DNA from: Eubacterium_U album
GTDB taxonomy: Bacteria; Bacillota; Clostridia; Lachnospirales; Lachnospiraceae
Assembly: GCF_025336545.1 (NCBI RefSeq)
Contig: NZ_JAODBU010000006.1
Location: forward strand, 124,001 to 188,000
Direction of reading: 5' to 3'
Length of the DNA: 64,000 nt
Positions 35,241-43,695 of this stretch are shown piece after piece. Numbering within the stretch: the stretch's first letter is position 1; each line of letters begins with the position of its first letter. The translations under genes were made by a program, and so were the position numbers. Under the pieces are notes generated by a model. That model worked only from the letters and a program-made list of their open reading frames with translations. It searched no databases and was not told the origin of the DNA.

Positions 35241-36422
35241 TTATATTTCTTTGTGATACATTGCAGTATGCTGATTACTGGTATAATTAGCAATACTTTG
35301 AGAAGCTGACTGGTAGCTGAGAACCCCGGTCAGCTTCTTTGCAATCTCAATATTGGTGTTTGGATACAGATGACCATAAGTTCCTAGTGTCGTCTGTATT
35401 TTTTCATGTCCAAGACGCTCTTTAATCAGCAGTGGATTTTCGCCCATGCTGATAAGCAGGGAAGCATGCGAATGTCTCAGGGCATGAATTTTGATTCTGT
35501 GGACACCAGCTAAATTTGCCAATTTCTCTAATGCTCTTGGAAGCGTTGTTTTGCTGGTGGGTGTACTGTTATAACTCAGTACGAATCCACAATTTGGTAA
35601 AACCTTTGCCTGGACCGCCTTCCATTCTTGTAATTCCTTGATGGTATCAGCATCAATATAAATGGTACGGTTGCTTGCCTGCGTCTTAGGTTCAACGAAT
35701 TTGTAGTCATTCATTGTTTTATAGTACAGTGTTTTACTAATAATCAGCATACCTGTTTCAAAATCAATATCATCCCACTGTAAGGCGGCAGCCTCTCCAA
35801 TACGCATTCCAGTCATAAATAAAAGCCAGAACGAGATGAAGAGATAGTGCTCGTAGTAGTCACCTTTGTACAGCAGGGATATTACCTTCTGAAACTCCTC
35901 CAAAGTCCAGAAGTCGATCTTTACTTTTTTAGATTTGATATTGCCGATCATGCGGGCAGGATTCTTCTTTGCAAGTCCGAGGATAATCGCCCGGTCAAAA
36001 GCTAAACATAACATTCCCTGAACAATGCGTACATAGTTTGGACTGAATTGTTTTGCCAACTTGAGCTGCCAGGTCTGTACATTTATCGCTTCTATTTCGG
36101 ACACTTTCTTCTTGTAGAAATAGGCAAAGTGTTTTTGAATGGTCGAGTAACGATTCTTGTAGGTACTTTCTTTCACCTGAGTTTTGTACCACGGAAGATA
36201 GATTTCTTCAATAAACTTTTTGAAGGTAATGTCTTCCTTCTTATCAGCTAATTCTTCCGTTGATGCAAGAATCAATTTGGAATACTCGGCACGGGCTTCT
36301 TTTTTTGTTGAGAATCCGCTGCGGTATTTTTGAATCTGTTTTCCGGTTACAGGATGATATCCGAGGTTGGCTCGAAAATAATAAGTGCCGTTTTCTGCTT
36401 TTTTAATTGGATCTTTTGCCAT
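35241..36422 (-). CDS. int: Tyrosine recombinase (integrase) of element 3
   Basis: A 393-residue integrase with an N-terminal arm-binding domain (KAENGTYYFRANLGYHPVTG), core-binding domain and catalytic residues in TGMRIGEAAALQW, HALRHSHASLL, LGHEKIQTT and YGHLYP. Unlike the other two it points toward the attachment core. The arm-like repeats begin at its stop codon. A DUF3173 gene lies directly upstream on the same strand, typical of larger Firmicutes conjugative elements. Confidence 0.94.
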   Translation of the reverse strand: MAKDPIKKAENGTYYFRANLGYHPVTGKQIQKYRSGFSTKKEARAEYSKLILASTEELADKKEDITFKKFIEEIYLPWYKTQVKESTYKNRYSTIQKHFAYFYKKKVSEIEAINVQTWQLKLAKQFSPNYVRIVQGMLCLAFDRAIILGLAKKNPARMIGNIKSKKVKIDFWTLEEFQKVISLLYKGDYYEHYLFISFWLLFMTGMRIGEAAALQWDDIDFETGMLIISKTLYYKTMNDYKFVEPKTQASNRTIYIDADTIKELQEWKAVQAKVLPNCGFVLSYNSTPTSKTTLPRALEKLANLAGVHRIKIHALRHSHASLLISMGENPLLIKERLGHEKIQTTLGTYGHLYPNTNIEIAKKLTGVLSYQSASQSIANYTSNQHTAMYHKEI

Positions 36423-36456
36423 GATTTCACTCCTTACTAAAATGCAAAAAGCACGA

Positions 36457-36651
36457 TCATTCTTGCTTATCGGGCAAAGTAATCCCTAATAATTCTTCAA
36501 CGGCTTCTTTTGGAACCCTGTCTAATTTTCTGGATTGATAATAGGTATGCCCCTTTTCTACCATAAGTTCCTTTGCTTTTTTGATAATATCAGCAGCAAA
36601 GGAAGGACCGTAGCCTAATTCAATCAAATCCCTTTTTGTTACAGTTATCAT
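36457..36651 (-). CDS. DUF3173 family protein
   Basis: A 64-residue protein (TVTKRDLIELGYGPSFAADI; DRVPKEAVEELLG) of the DUF3173 family, which is usually found immediately upstream of an integrase in conjugative elements and may serve as a directionality factor. The ATG 36651 follows AAAGGAG; the upstream ATG at 36666 lacks a site. Confidence 0.8.
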   Translation of the reverse strand: MITVTKRDLIELGYGPSFAADIIKKAKELMVEKGHTYYQSRKLDRVPKEAVEELLGITLPDKQE

Positions 36652-37000
36652 GAATCTCCTTTCCACAGACAGGGAATCAACTTGATACCTGTCTATTATT
36701 ATATCAAATTTTGAGTAAAAGTTCTCTAATAAAAGCGCTATAAGCTAAAATCCCAAAAGTCTATGTTATTCTTTCAGAAGCCAGTTCCTATGCCCGTTCC
36801 GGCCACGTAAAACGGTGTTACTTTGTAACTATTAAGCTGCAGGCGTGCGAAGATGCAAACTATCTGCAGTCACCTATATCAATCTCCCGAAAGATTTCTT
36901 TTGTTTTCAAGGTACGGCGAATGGATATATTACCCATTCAATTAAGGAATAGGGGGCTTTTCTTTAAGATTGAAAAATTTTAAGAAAAAATGATAAAAAT
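36652..37000. other. Intergenic region without a gene
   Basis: No ORF with a ribosome site is visible. A short hairpin GAATGG/CCATTC (about 36919-36940) is present. It probably holds the promoter of the DUF3173-integrase pair. Confidence 0.4.
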
Positions 37001-37024
37001 AAAAGCTGCCTTGATTTGGCAGCC
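36990..37024 (-). terminator. Terminator of the element 3 repressor gene
   Basis: On the minus strand GGCTGCC, AAATCAA, GGCAGC is followed by TTTTATTTTTATC. Confidence 0.82.
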
Positions 37025-37032
37025 ACGGAAAT

Positions 37033-37350
37033 CTATTTGCGTTTTAGAGCCAGACGATTCAGCATGGAAATGAGCGCAAGCATATCCTCGTCATCGAGTT
37101 GTTTCATCAGATCAGTTGCTTTGTCAATCAGAGGAAGATTGTGCAGCTCTGAATCGAAGAACTGTTGAGGAGTGACTTCCAGATAGTCACAGATATCCAG
37201 AAAGCTCTGCATGGTAGGCAGAGAACGTCCGGAAGTGAGGGACTGGATGTAGCTTTTATTTTTGCCAAGATCCAGACTCATCTGATATTCAGATACATTT
37301 TTCTTTAAACGCAGTTCGCTGATGCGTTCTCCAATAAAGTTTTTATCCAT
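37033..37350 (-). CDS. XRE-family regulator of element 3
   Basis: A 105-residue helix-turn-helix protein (ISELRLKKNVSEYQMSLDLGKNKSYIQSL) with a short C-terminal tail (DDEDMLALISMLNRLALKRK). The ATG 37350 follows GAGAGGTG. Operator-like sites CCGTAAT upstream suggest autoregulation and control of the rightward genes. It probably maintains the integrated state. Confidence 0.82.
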   Translation of the reverse strand: MDKNFIGERISELRLKKNVSEYQMSLDLGKNKSYIQSLTSGRSLPTMQSFLDICDYLEVTPQQFFDSELHNLPLIDKATDLMKQLDDEDMLALISMLNRLALKRK

Positions 37351-37393
37351 ACATTTACACCTCTCTTCCACATTTTAAACTATTTACTTACAG

Positions 37394-37460
37394 CAAATTA
37401 CGGAATAAAATAGAGATATATTTGAAATATAGTGATTATTCCGTAATATAACCGTAATTT
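37394..37460. promoter_or_regulatory. Operator-like repeats upstream of the element 3 regulator
   Basis: ATTACGGAAT (37397-37406) and its exact complement ATTCCGTAAT (37438-37447) face each other, with a third CCGTAAT at 37452. Confidence 0.65.
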
Positions 37461-37536
37461 ACTAAAATGATACAAAAAAAGAAATTATGGATGATAGAAA
37501 ATGGATTTTGGGGTATGATGATAGCAAAGGAAGTGG

Positions 37537-37731
37537 ATGTCTGTGCGGATTATAGGAAATGAGCAGGAAATTGAATGGGCGAAGGAAGCACTGCGGAATC
37601 AATGTAACGATTGTCCCTACTTGGACTGCTGTAATGAAAAGGCGAAAGAGGAGTCAAAGCAGTGTGGAACGGTTCGGTTTGGCTGCCGGGAGTATCTGAA
37701 AGAGAAGATTGAATTCGTAGTAGAAAAATAG
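37537..37731 (+). CDS. Small cysteine-rich hypothetical protein
   Basis: A 64-residue protein with five closely placed cysteines (CNDCPYLDCC and further Cys near 43 and 50), suggesting metal binding. AAAGGAAG precedes the ATG. I do not recognise a family. It is divergent from the regulator and could belong to the same control module. Confidence 0.6.
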   Translation: MSVRIIGNEQEIEWAKEALRNQCNDCPYLDCCNEKAKEESKQCGTVRFGCREYLKEKIEFVVEK

Positions 37732-37780
37732 ATGTAGTATTTTGAACAAATATAAACACCATATATAGTATAAGCCTGAA

Positions 37781-37809
37781 TTGACATGAGGAATATCTTG
37801 TGCTAGTAT
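37781..37809 (+). promoter_or_regulatory. Strong promoter of the recombination/replication operon
   Basis: TTGACA, 17 bp, TAGTAT with TG before the -10. It starts a leader of about 315 nt that carries two terminators. Confidence 0.85.
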
Positions 37810-37930
37810 ACTGATATAGTTTATTTTATGCACACCCTTTTTGGGGAGTTTCGGGATTCATAAGAATCTCCAAACTTACAGGAAACAGCAGGAGCTGATT
37901 CCTGGCATAAGTAGTTTATGTTTGTAGTGA

Positions 37931-37976
37931 GTGTCACGGTATGCCTTTTTTGGCTGCGTGGCACTTTTGTTTTTTC
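37931..37976 (+). terminator. First leader terminator (left operon)
   Basis: GTGTCACG and CGTGGCAC pair over 8 bp, followed by TTTTGTTTTTT. It lies between the promoter and the first gene, so it is an attenuator rather than an end of operon. Confidence 0.75.
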
Positions 37977-37997
37977 AGGAAGAAACCAGACTTTTAA

Positions 37998-38037
37998 GAA
38001 TGAACAGAGAAAAGACTCTCTTTTCATTCTTTTTTTG
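37998..38037 (+). terminator. Second leader terminator (left operon)
   Basis: GAATGA and AAAAGA on the left pair with TCTTTT and CATTC on the right, followed by eight T residues. The sequence from CAGGAA (37976) through GAATGAACA matches the ligA-operon leader at 63691-63661 on the other strand. Confidence 0.78.
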
Positions 38038-38129
38038 TGCTTACATTTAGGTTTCGGCATAGTTGCATGCCACAACCAGCTTCGGCTGTTGATGGATAAA
38101 TATTATTTTAAGAAAGGTGGAATAAGAAC

Positions 38130-39269
38130 ATGAATGAAGCAAGAGTGTATGCAGATGGATTTGAGAGATCCTTTGCAGAAGTAAAAGATCTGCTGGAGTT
38201 TCTGGCAGAGAGAGGAAGAAATGCCAAATGGATCAGAAAGCCAACGAATACGTTACGGCTGGCACCACTGGAAAAGGAGGCTCAAAATCTGGATGCGGCA
38301 GATGCATCCATGGAAGAAATTTTGGAGGATACAGAGAAGAATACGCAGCTTATACTGAAAATGAGAGGAGAATCCTATCCGGTACGTGACTGTGCCATCC
38401 GCACCATTTTAAGCCGCGCAGGTGTCAATGGAGACGGGCTTCGCAAGCTGGATAAGGCAACATATGCGAAGGTAGTCAATTACTGCCTGCGGGTTGCAAA
38501 AGGGGATGCCCTGATTAAGATTGCGGACGGAAAGGTTTCCGCAGTACATGGCGGGGATAAACATGATTATTGCATCCTTGATATGAAAGCCATGTTTGAG
38601 ACAACCTGCGAATATCTGAATCTGAATTTCAAAGGCAGTGTTTACATGGAGGGCTCTGGTATCTATGACCATTCCATTGTATCTGCCATGTGGAAGCTCG
38701 GAGGAAGTCAGGAACTTCTGGATACTTACCGAAAAGCACTGGATGCACACGGAATGGATGAGAAGATCCTGTCACCGGCACTTCGTTTTACCACATCTGA
38801 CGTGGCAGCGAGCGGTGCAAATCTGTATCCGATGCTTTTGACAGACGGACCAAACGGCGTTATCAGTCTGGGAAGTCCAATCAAGCTGGCTCACGATAAA
38901 GGGGCAACGATTCTGGACTTCCGGAAAAATCTGGAGCAGGTATGCGCCCGCTATGTGGATGCGATGAAGAATCTTACTCAGCTTATGGACATTGAGATCC
39001 GTAATCCGGTGAACTGCCTGAAGCTGCTGATGAAGGAACTTGGCATTAAACAGAAGATCCGGAATGAGGTGGTGGAGCTATTTGTATCCCAGAACGGGGA
39101 AGGTGCCTGTACGGCACATGATCTTTATTATGCCATGAATGAAGCCTCCTTTTTTGCAGCCTGTGAAGGAATGTCCGGACAGGGCATCCTGAAGCTGGAG
39201 GAGGATATTACGAAGGCGCTTATAAAAGACTGGAAAAAATATGACGTTTATGGAGCAGTCAAATGTTAG
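38130..39269 (+). CDS. Conserved element protein, DUF932-like (tentative)
   Basis: A 379-residue soluble protein, first gene of the operon after the attenuator leader. It has a helical N-terminus (FAEVKDLLEFLAERGRNAKWIRK), a central region with SYPVRDCAIRTILSRAGVNGDGLRKL, and FTTSDVAASGANLYPML. The pattern is reminiscent of DUF932 plasmid/phage proteins, but I am not certain. A place beside exonuclease, annealing-type and helicase genes suggests a role in element DNA metabolism. AAAGGTGG precedes the ATG. Confidence 0.65.
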   Translation: MNEARVYADGFERSFAEVKDLLEFLAERGRNAKWIRKPTNTLRLAPLEKEAQNLDAADASMEEILEDTEKNTQLILKMRGESYPVRDCAIRTILSRAGVNGDGLRKLDKATYAKVVNYCLRVAKGDALIKIADGKVSAVHGGDKHDYCILDMKAMFETTCEYLNLNFKGSVYMEGSGIYDHSIVSAMWKLGGSQELLDTYRKALDAHGMDEKILSPALRFTTSDVAASGANLYPMLLTDGPNGVISLGSPIKLAHDKGATILDFRKNLEQVCARYVDAMKNLTQLMDIEIRNPVNCLKLLMKELGIKQKIRNEVVELFVSQNGEGACTAHDLYYAMNEASFFAACEGMSGQGILKLEEDITKALIKDWKKYDVYGAVKC

Positions 39270-39280
39270 GAGGAATTGGA

Positions 39281-40321
39281 ATGAATAACAAAGCAGAGTA
39301 TACACCGGAAAAGGTTGTGGATATCAGTAACCTGTCAAGAGAAGACTGGTTGGAATACCGCAAAAAAGGAATCGGCGGCAGTGATGTAGCGGCAATCATG
39401 GGGATCTCTCCATTTGCCACTATCCGGGATCTGTTTTACAACAAAACAGGTGTGCAGCCGGTCATTCAGGAGGAAGAGGAAAGCAACTGGGTTGCCAAGG
39501 AAGTCGGACACCGGCTGGAAGATCTGGTGGCAGAAATCTTTTCCAAAAAGACCGGACTGGAAGTATTTCCGGTACGTGTCATGTTCCGGCATCCATTATA
39601 TCCGTTCATGCTTGCAGATGTGGATTTTTTTGTTCGTATGCCGGATGGGACATTTGCGATTCTGGAATGTAAAACCTGCAATTATAATGCGAAAGATAAG
39701 TGGGCTGATGAGGGTATTCCAGCTCATTATGTGCTGCAGGTAAGGCATTATCTGTCTGTGATGAATATGCAGAAAGCCTTTATCGCATGCCTGTATGGAA
39801 ATAACGAGAATGAGTTTGTGTATCGCACCATTGAGCGTGATCTGATTGAGGAAGAAGACATCATTGATCAGGAAACGTATTTCTGGCAGGAACATGTATT
39901 GAAAAATGTAGTACCGCCGCATAACGGGAATTCCGATCTGGTTCTGGCAAATATCCGTAATTATGGTGGTTTTGCAGACAAATCTATTCCGGAAATTGTG
40001 CTTTCCGGTCTGGAATCAAAAAATCTTGAGAAGTATCTTACCCTTTCGGAGGAAAAGTCACAGTTGGAAAAACGGAAAAAGGAAATCGAAGCAGAACAGC
40101 GGGCAATCAGTGTTCCTTTTGTGGAACAGCTGGGGCAGGGCTGCAAGGCAGTGCTGGAGGACGGTACGAACCGTTACCGTATTACCTATAATCCGACCAG
40201 ACGTACTTCGGTTGGGAAAGACCAGATGGAGAAGCTGAAAAACCAGCATCCGGATATCTATGAGGAATATACAAAAACAACGGAGAGCCGTACTTTCCGA
40301 ATTAAGAAGGAGGCGGCGTAA
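39281..40321 (+). CDS. YqaJ-family viral recombinase (lambda-type exonuclease)
   Basis: A 5'-3' exonuclease of phage-type recombination. The 346-residue protein has the YqaJ core: WLEYRKKGIGGSDVAAIMG (about 17-35), GHRLEDLVAEIF, MLADVDFFV and ILECKTCNY (catalytic Asp/Glu/Lys set), then a Gln-His block HYVLQVRHYL. A C-terminal coiled coil follows. I chose the ATG 39281 because AGGAGG lies six bases upstream. It works with an annealing protein, here possibly the 42694 gene. Confidence 0.87.
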   Translation: MNNKAEYTPEKVVDISNLSREDWLEYRKKGIGGSDVAAIMGISPFATIRDLFYNKTGVQPVIQEEEESNWVAKEVGHRLEDLVAEIFSKKTGLEVFPVRVMFRHPLYPFMLADVDFFVRMPDGTFAILECKTCNYNAKDKWADEGIPAHYVLQVRHYLSVMNMQKAFIACLYGNNENEFVYRTIERDLIEEEDIIDQETYFWQEHVLKNVVPPHNGNSDLVLANIRNYGGFADKSIPEIVLSGLESKNLEKYLTLSEEKSQLEKRKKEIEAEQRAISVPFVEQLGQGCKAVLEDGTNRYRITYNPTRRTSVGKDQMEKLKNQHPDIYEEYTKTTESRTFRIKKEAA

Positions 40322-40389
40322 TGAGAAAACTAAATGAACGGATGCGGGTAAAAAGCTGGAGGGATATAAACAATGAGGTGCAGATTTAA
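40321..40389 (+). CDS. Possible 22-residue coupling peptide
   Basis: The stop of the exonuclease gene overlaps an ATG (TAATG) that opens a 22-codon basic frame (RKLNERMRVKSWRDINNEVQI). It ends 16 bases inside the helicase gene. It probably keeps ribosomes on the message for the helicase start rather than making a functional product. Confidence 0.3.
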   Translation: MRKLNERMRVKSWRDINNEVQI

Positions 40390-42610
40390 ACATAAGATTT
40401 TCCGGAATGAGGAGAATGGGTATACGATTGCCATATTCACCACACAGGATACGTCTGTCCCCCTGTCAGCCAGAGACAAATATCTGGCATCCCGGAATAT
40501 CATCGGCTTCTCAGCGATTGGATTCGGTCTTCCGCTTACAGACGAGATTGAGCTTGAGATGGAAGGCAGATGGGAGAGCGGGGAGCATGGAACCCAGTAT
40601 CAGGTGGAAAATTTCATGGAGGTTGTACCACGGACAAAGGAGGGTATCTTAGGATACCTTTCTTCCGGTGCAGTCAAAGGCATCGGTCCCAAGATGGCAG
40701 ATACTATTTTCCGGAAGTTTGGGCTTCAGACGTTGGAAATCATGGAAAACAGTCCGAAAGAACTTTTAAAGATCCGTGGGATTTCCGAGAAGAAGCTTTC
40801 TGCTATTGTGGAGTCCTATGGAAAAAACCAGGTGTTCCGGGAACTGATGACGTTTCTGGCGCCTTTTAAGGTGACACCCAAAAAAGTGAATATGATTCTG
40901 AAGAAATTCGGAAATGAATCGGTGGATATTATCCGGCACCGCCCTTACATGCTGAGTGCAGTCAAAGGCTTCGGGTTTCTGACTGTGGATGCGATCGGAA
41001 GACAGTGCTGCTGTGCACTCAATGATCCCATGCGGATATCCGGGTGCATCGGACATATCATGAATCAGGCAATGAAAGATGGACATCTGTTTAAGCAGCG
41101 TCAGGAGGTTATCAGGGAAGCACTGGAAATGCTGAACCGGGATCTGCAGGTCATGGCAGTATCGGAGCAGGATGTCAGTCAGGTGCTTTACCGGCTGGTG
41201 CTGCAAAAAAGCATTGTAGTGGAGGAAGAACGGATCTATTCTATCCGGCAGTATGAAGAAGAAACGCAGACTGCTTCCATGATAGCGAGACGGCTTTTGG
41301 AAAAGCCGGTTCCGTTGTCCATTGAACTGGAGCTGGAAAAGGCACAGAAGACACTGGGGATCACGCTGTCAGAAACACAGAAACAGGCAGTGCGGATGGT
41401 GTTTGCACATCCCATCAGTATTATTACCGGAGGTCCCGGAACCGGAAAGACAACGGTTCTCAAGGTGATTCTCTATATCCATCAGGCGTTATGCAGGTCA
41501 GAGGTACAGCTTATGGCTCCGACCGGACGTGCGGCAAGACGTATGGTGGAGAGTACCGGCTGTGAAAATGCATCCACGATGCATCTGGCCCTGGGGCTTT
41601 TGGGAGATGATACGGATTTTGAACCGGATTTTGAGTACCTGTCTGCCGGATTTTTAAATGTAGATGAGGTGTCCATGGTGGACATGCATCTTGCCTATGA
41701 ATTTTTCCGGCGGGTAAGCAGACATGCCAGAGTCCTTTTAGTCGGGGATAAGAACCAGCTCCCATCGGTAGGAGCCGGGGATGTGTTCCGGCAGATGATT
41801 GCCTGCGGGCTGATTCCGGTCACGGTACTGGATCTGGTTTACCGACAGGGCGCTTTGAGCAGCATCCCTTATAATGCAAAACTGATGCAGGAGAATAAGA
41901 CTAATCTGAGCTTTGGGGAGGATTTTCAGTTCATTGCCTGCAAAGGAGCAGATGAGGCGGCAGAGATTGTCCGGAGGATTTATCTGGACGAGATTGCAAA
42001 AAACGGCATGGATCAGGTACAGATCCTGACTCCGTATCGGAAACGCAGTGCTGCCGGAGTGGATGAATTGAACAAATCTCTGGAGGATTTTGTAAATCCG
42101 CCAATCGCAGGGAAGAAGGAACTGCATATCGGCAGTCAGGTGTTCCGGGTTGGCGATAAGATTTTACAGAATAAAAATACCGAGATGGCGAGTAACGGCG
42201 ATCTGGGCAAGATACTGGACTGTATCACGGATGAGGATGGAAATGCCAGGGCAGTGATCGGATTCCCGGACGGGCGGCAGGTGCAATATGAAGCTGACCA
42301 GATGGAAATGCTCGAACATGCCAACGCAACAACCATCCATAAGGCACAGGGTTCCGAATGTCCGGTTGTCATCATCCCTTGGGTAAAAGCCTTTTATATG
42401 ATGCTGAAGCGCAATATTCTCTATACCGGAGTGACCAGAGCGAAAAGCAAGGTTTATCTGGTAGGGGAATGGGCTGCAGTCTGTCAGGCAATCCATACGG
42501 ATGACAGCGGGACAAGGAACACCATTCTGAGTGAGCGGATCGTACAGTATTACGATCAGTATCAGAGTGAACAGAAACCGGAAATGGAGCAGTTAAAACT
42601 TGTTGTTTAA
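40373..42610 (+). CDS. RecD2-like ATP-dependent DNA helicase
   Basis: A 745-residue SF1 helicase. N-terminal helix-hairpin-helix repeats (GAVKGIGPKMADTIFRKFG; KIRGISEKKL) precede a RecD-type core with Walker A GGPGTGKTT, GRAARRM, DEVSMVDMHLA, LVGDKNQLPSVGAGDV and a C-terminal TIHKAQGSE/YTGVTRAK block. RecD2 proteins act without RecBC in Firmicutes. GGAGGG precedes the ATG at 40373. Likely unwinds DNA for the element's recombination or replication. Confidence 0.9.
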   Translation: MRCRFKHKIFRNEENGYTIAIFTTQDTSVPLSARDKYLASRNIIGFSAIGFGLPLTDEIELEMEGRWESGEHGTQYQVENFMEVVPRTKEGILGYLSSGAVKGIGPKMADTIFRKFGLQTLEIMENSPKELLKIRGISEKKLSAIVESYGKNQVFRELMTFLAPFKVTPKKVNMILKKFGNESVDIIRHRPYMLSAVKGFGFLTVDAIGRQCCCALNDPMRISGCIGHIMNQAMKDGHLFKQRQEVIREALEMLNRDLQVMAVSEQDVSQVLYRLVLQKSIVVEEERIYSIRQYEEETQTASMIARRLLEKPVPLSIELELEKAQKTLGITLSETQKQAVRMVFAHPISIITGGPGTGKTTVLKVILYIHQALCRSEVQLMAPTGRAARRMVESTGCENASTMHLALGLLGDDTDFEPDFEYLSAGFLNVDEVSMVDMHLAYEFFRRVSRHARVLLVGDKNQLPSVGAGDVFRQMIACGLIPVTVLDLVYRQGALSSIPYNAKLMQENKTNLSFGEDFQFIACKGADEAAEIVRRIYLDEIAKNGMDQVQILTPYRKRSAAGVDELNKSLEDFVNPPIAGKKELHIGSQVFRVGDKILQNKNTEMASNGDLGKILDCITDEDGNARAVIGFPDGRQVQYEADQMEMLEHANATTIHKAQGSECPVVIIPWVKAFYMMLKRNILYTGVTRAKSKVYLVGEWAAVCQAIHTDDSGTRNTILSERIVQYYDQYQSEQKPEMEQLKLVV

Positions 42611-42627
42611 AAATATTTTTCAATTTT

Positions 42628-42668
42628 TGAAATAAGCGGACTATTACTCTTATATAGGGGAACGTCTG
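42628..42668 (+). terminator. Hairpin before the annealing-like gene
   Basis: AGCGGAC and GTCTGCT pair (one G-U) and are followed by TTTTC. It could reduce read-through inside the operon. Confidence 0.4.
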
Positions 42669-42693
42669 CTTTTCTAAATGAAAGGAGCAGAGA

Positions 42694-43641
42694 ATGAAAG
42701 AATTATTGTATAAGAAATCAGAGGCAGTTGCCGCTTTAAACCGTGTGGATGGCTTCCATCCGATGGAACTGGCAAGAAAGATTGGAGAAGAAGGGCAGGA
42801 GGAGCAGCTTTATCTGGATGTGAAATACCGGAAGCTCTGGTTTCGTCTGGTCAATCCTGCAGGAAAGATCATCAGCCGGATTATCACTTTCACAGAGAAT
42901 ATGGCAGTTGTGGAAGCACGTATCTATCTGGATAAATGTGATCAGGAAGACAATTATGTAGCCAATTCCTTTTCACAGAAATTCCGGAGCGATGATCCGA
43001 AGTTTGGAGACAAATTTCTGGAAATGGCGGAAACAGCAGCCGTAGGAAGGGCATTATCGGATGCTGGATATGGTGTGCAGTTTGCGGATGTGGGAGAGGA
43101 AAATGATCCTGCACAGGTAGATGCCGGAATTCCATATCAGAATCCACAGATGCCGGATTCAGATGCCATGGCAAATGCTGCCATGTCGGATTCGGGTGTC
43201 ATGCCAAAGGCGGCTATGCCAAATTATGGAGAGATGTCAGGCCAGTCGGAATATGCAGGTCAGCAGATGATGAATCAGTTCTATCAGCAGGCACAGGCGG
43301 CGGGAAGCACCATTTACCATGGCAGTGGACAAATGCCTGGCTACGGTTCCGCTCCGGCTGCCTCTACGCCGCCAAAGACCGGACAGATGCTGCAGGGAGC
43401 ATTACAGAATCTGGATACGTCCCTTCCGGTAGAAGAACTGATGAAACACATGAACTATGAAATGGCAGTCGGGACTGTGATTCCGGGAAAGGGAAAATAC
43501 GGCGGAAAGACCATGGGACAGGTGGCAGTTGAAAGCCCGTCAACGATCCAGTGGTTTGCCGAGCAATATTCCGGACCGAACAATCTGGTTCCGGCGGCAG
43601 CAAAGGTAATTTTACAAAAAGCAATGCCGATGGCTGGTTAA
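42694..43641 (+). CDS. Predicted ssDNA annealing/binding-type protein
   Basis: A 315-residue protein. The N-terminal 130 residues (WFRLVNPAGKI; VVEARIYLD; FLEMAETAAVGRALSDAGYG) resemble ERF/Rad52-like single-strand annealing proteins, where the AETxAxGRAL helix is typical. A Met/Gln/Ala/Pro-rich disordered middle (about 150-240) follows. The end (GKGKYGGKTMGQVAVESP, then IQWFAEQY) resembles the C-terminal domain seen in ExoX-type proteins. The neighbouring YqaJ exonuclease supports an annealing role; confidence in the family is moderate. Confidence 0.6.
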   Translation: MKELLYKKSEAVAALNRVDGFHPMELARKIGEEGQEEQLYLDVKYRKLWFRLVNPAGKIISRIITFTENMAVVEARIYLDKCDQEDNYVANSFSQKFRSDDPKFGDKFLEMAETAAVGRALSDAGYGVQFADVGEENDPAQVDAGIPYQNPQMPDSDAMANAAMSDSGVMPKAAMPNYGEMSGQSEYAGQQMMNQFYQQAQAAGSTIYHGSGQMPGYGSAPAASTPPKTGQMLQGALQNLDTSLPVEELMKHMNYEMAVGTVIPGKGKYGGKTMGQVAVESPSTIQWFAEQYSGPNNLVPAAAKVILQKAMPMAG

Positions 43642-43647
43642 GGAAGA

Positions 43648-43676
43648 ACCCCGCAGAGAGCTTTTTTCTGTGGGGG
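43648..43676 (+). repeat. GC-rich hairpin between the annealing-like and primase genes
   Basis: CCCCGCAGA and TCTGTGGGG form a 9-bp stem with a T-rich loop, overlapping the region just before AAAGGAGG of the next gene. It may be a processing or control site. Confidence 0.5.
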
Positions 43677-43695
43677 AAAGGAGGAAGAGACCGGG

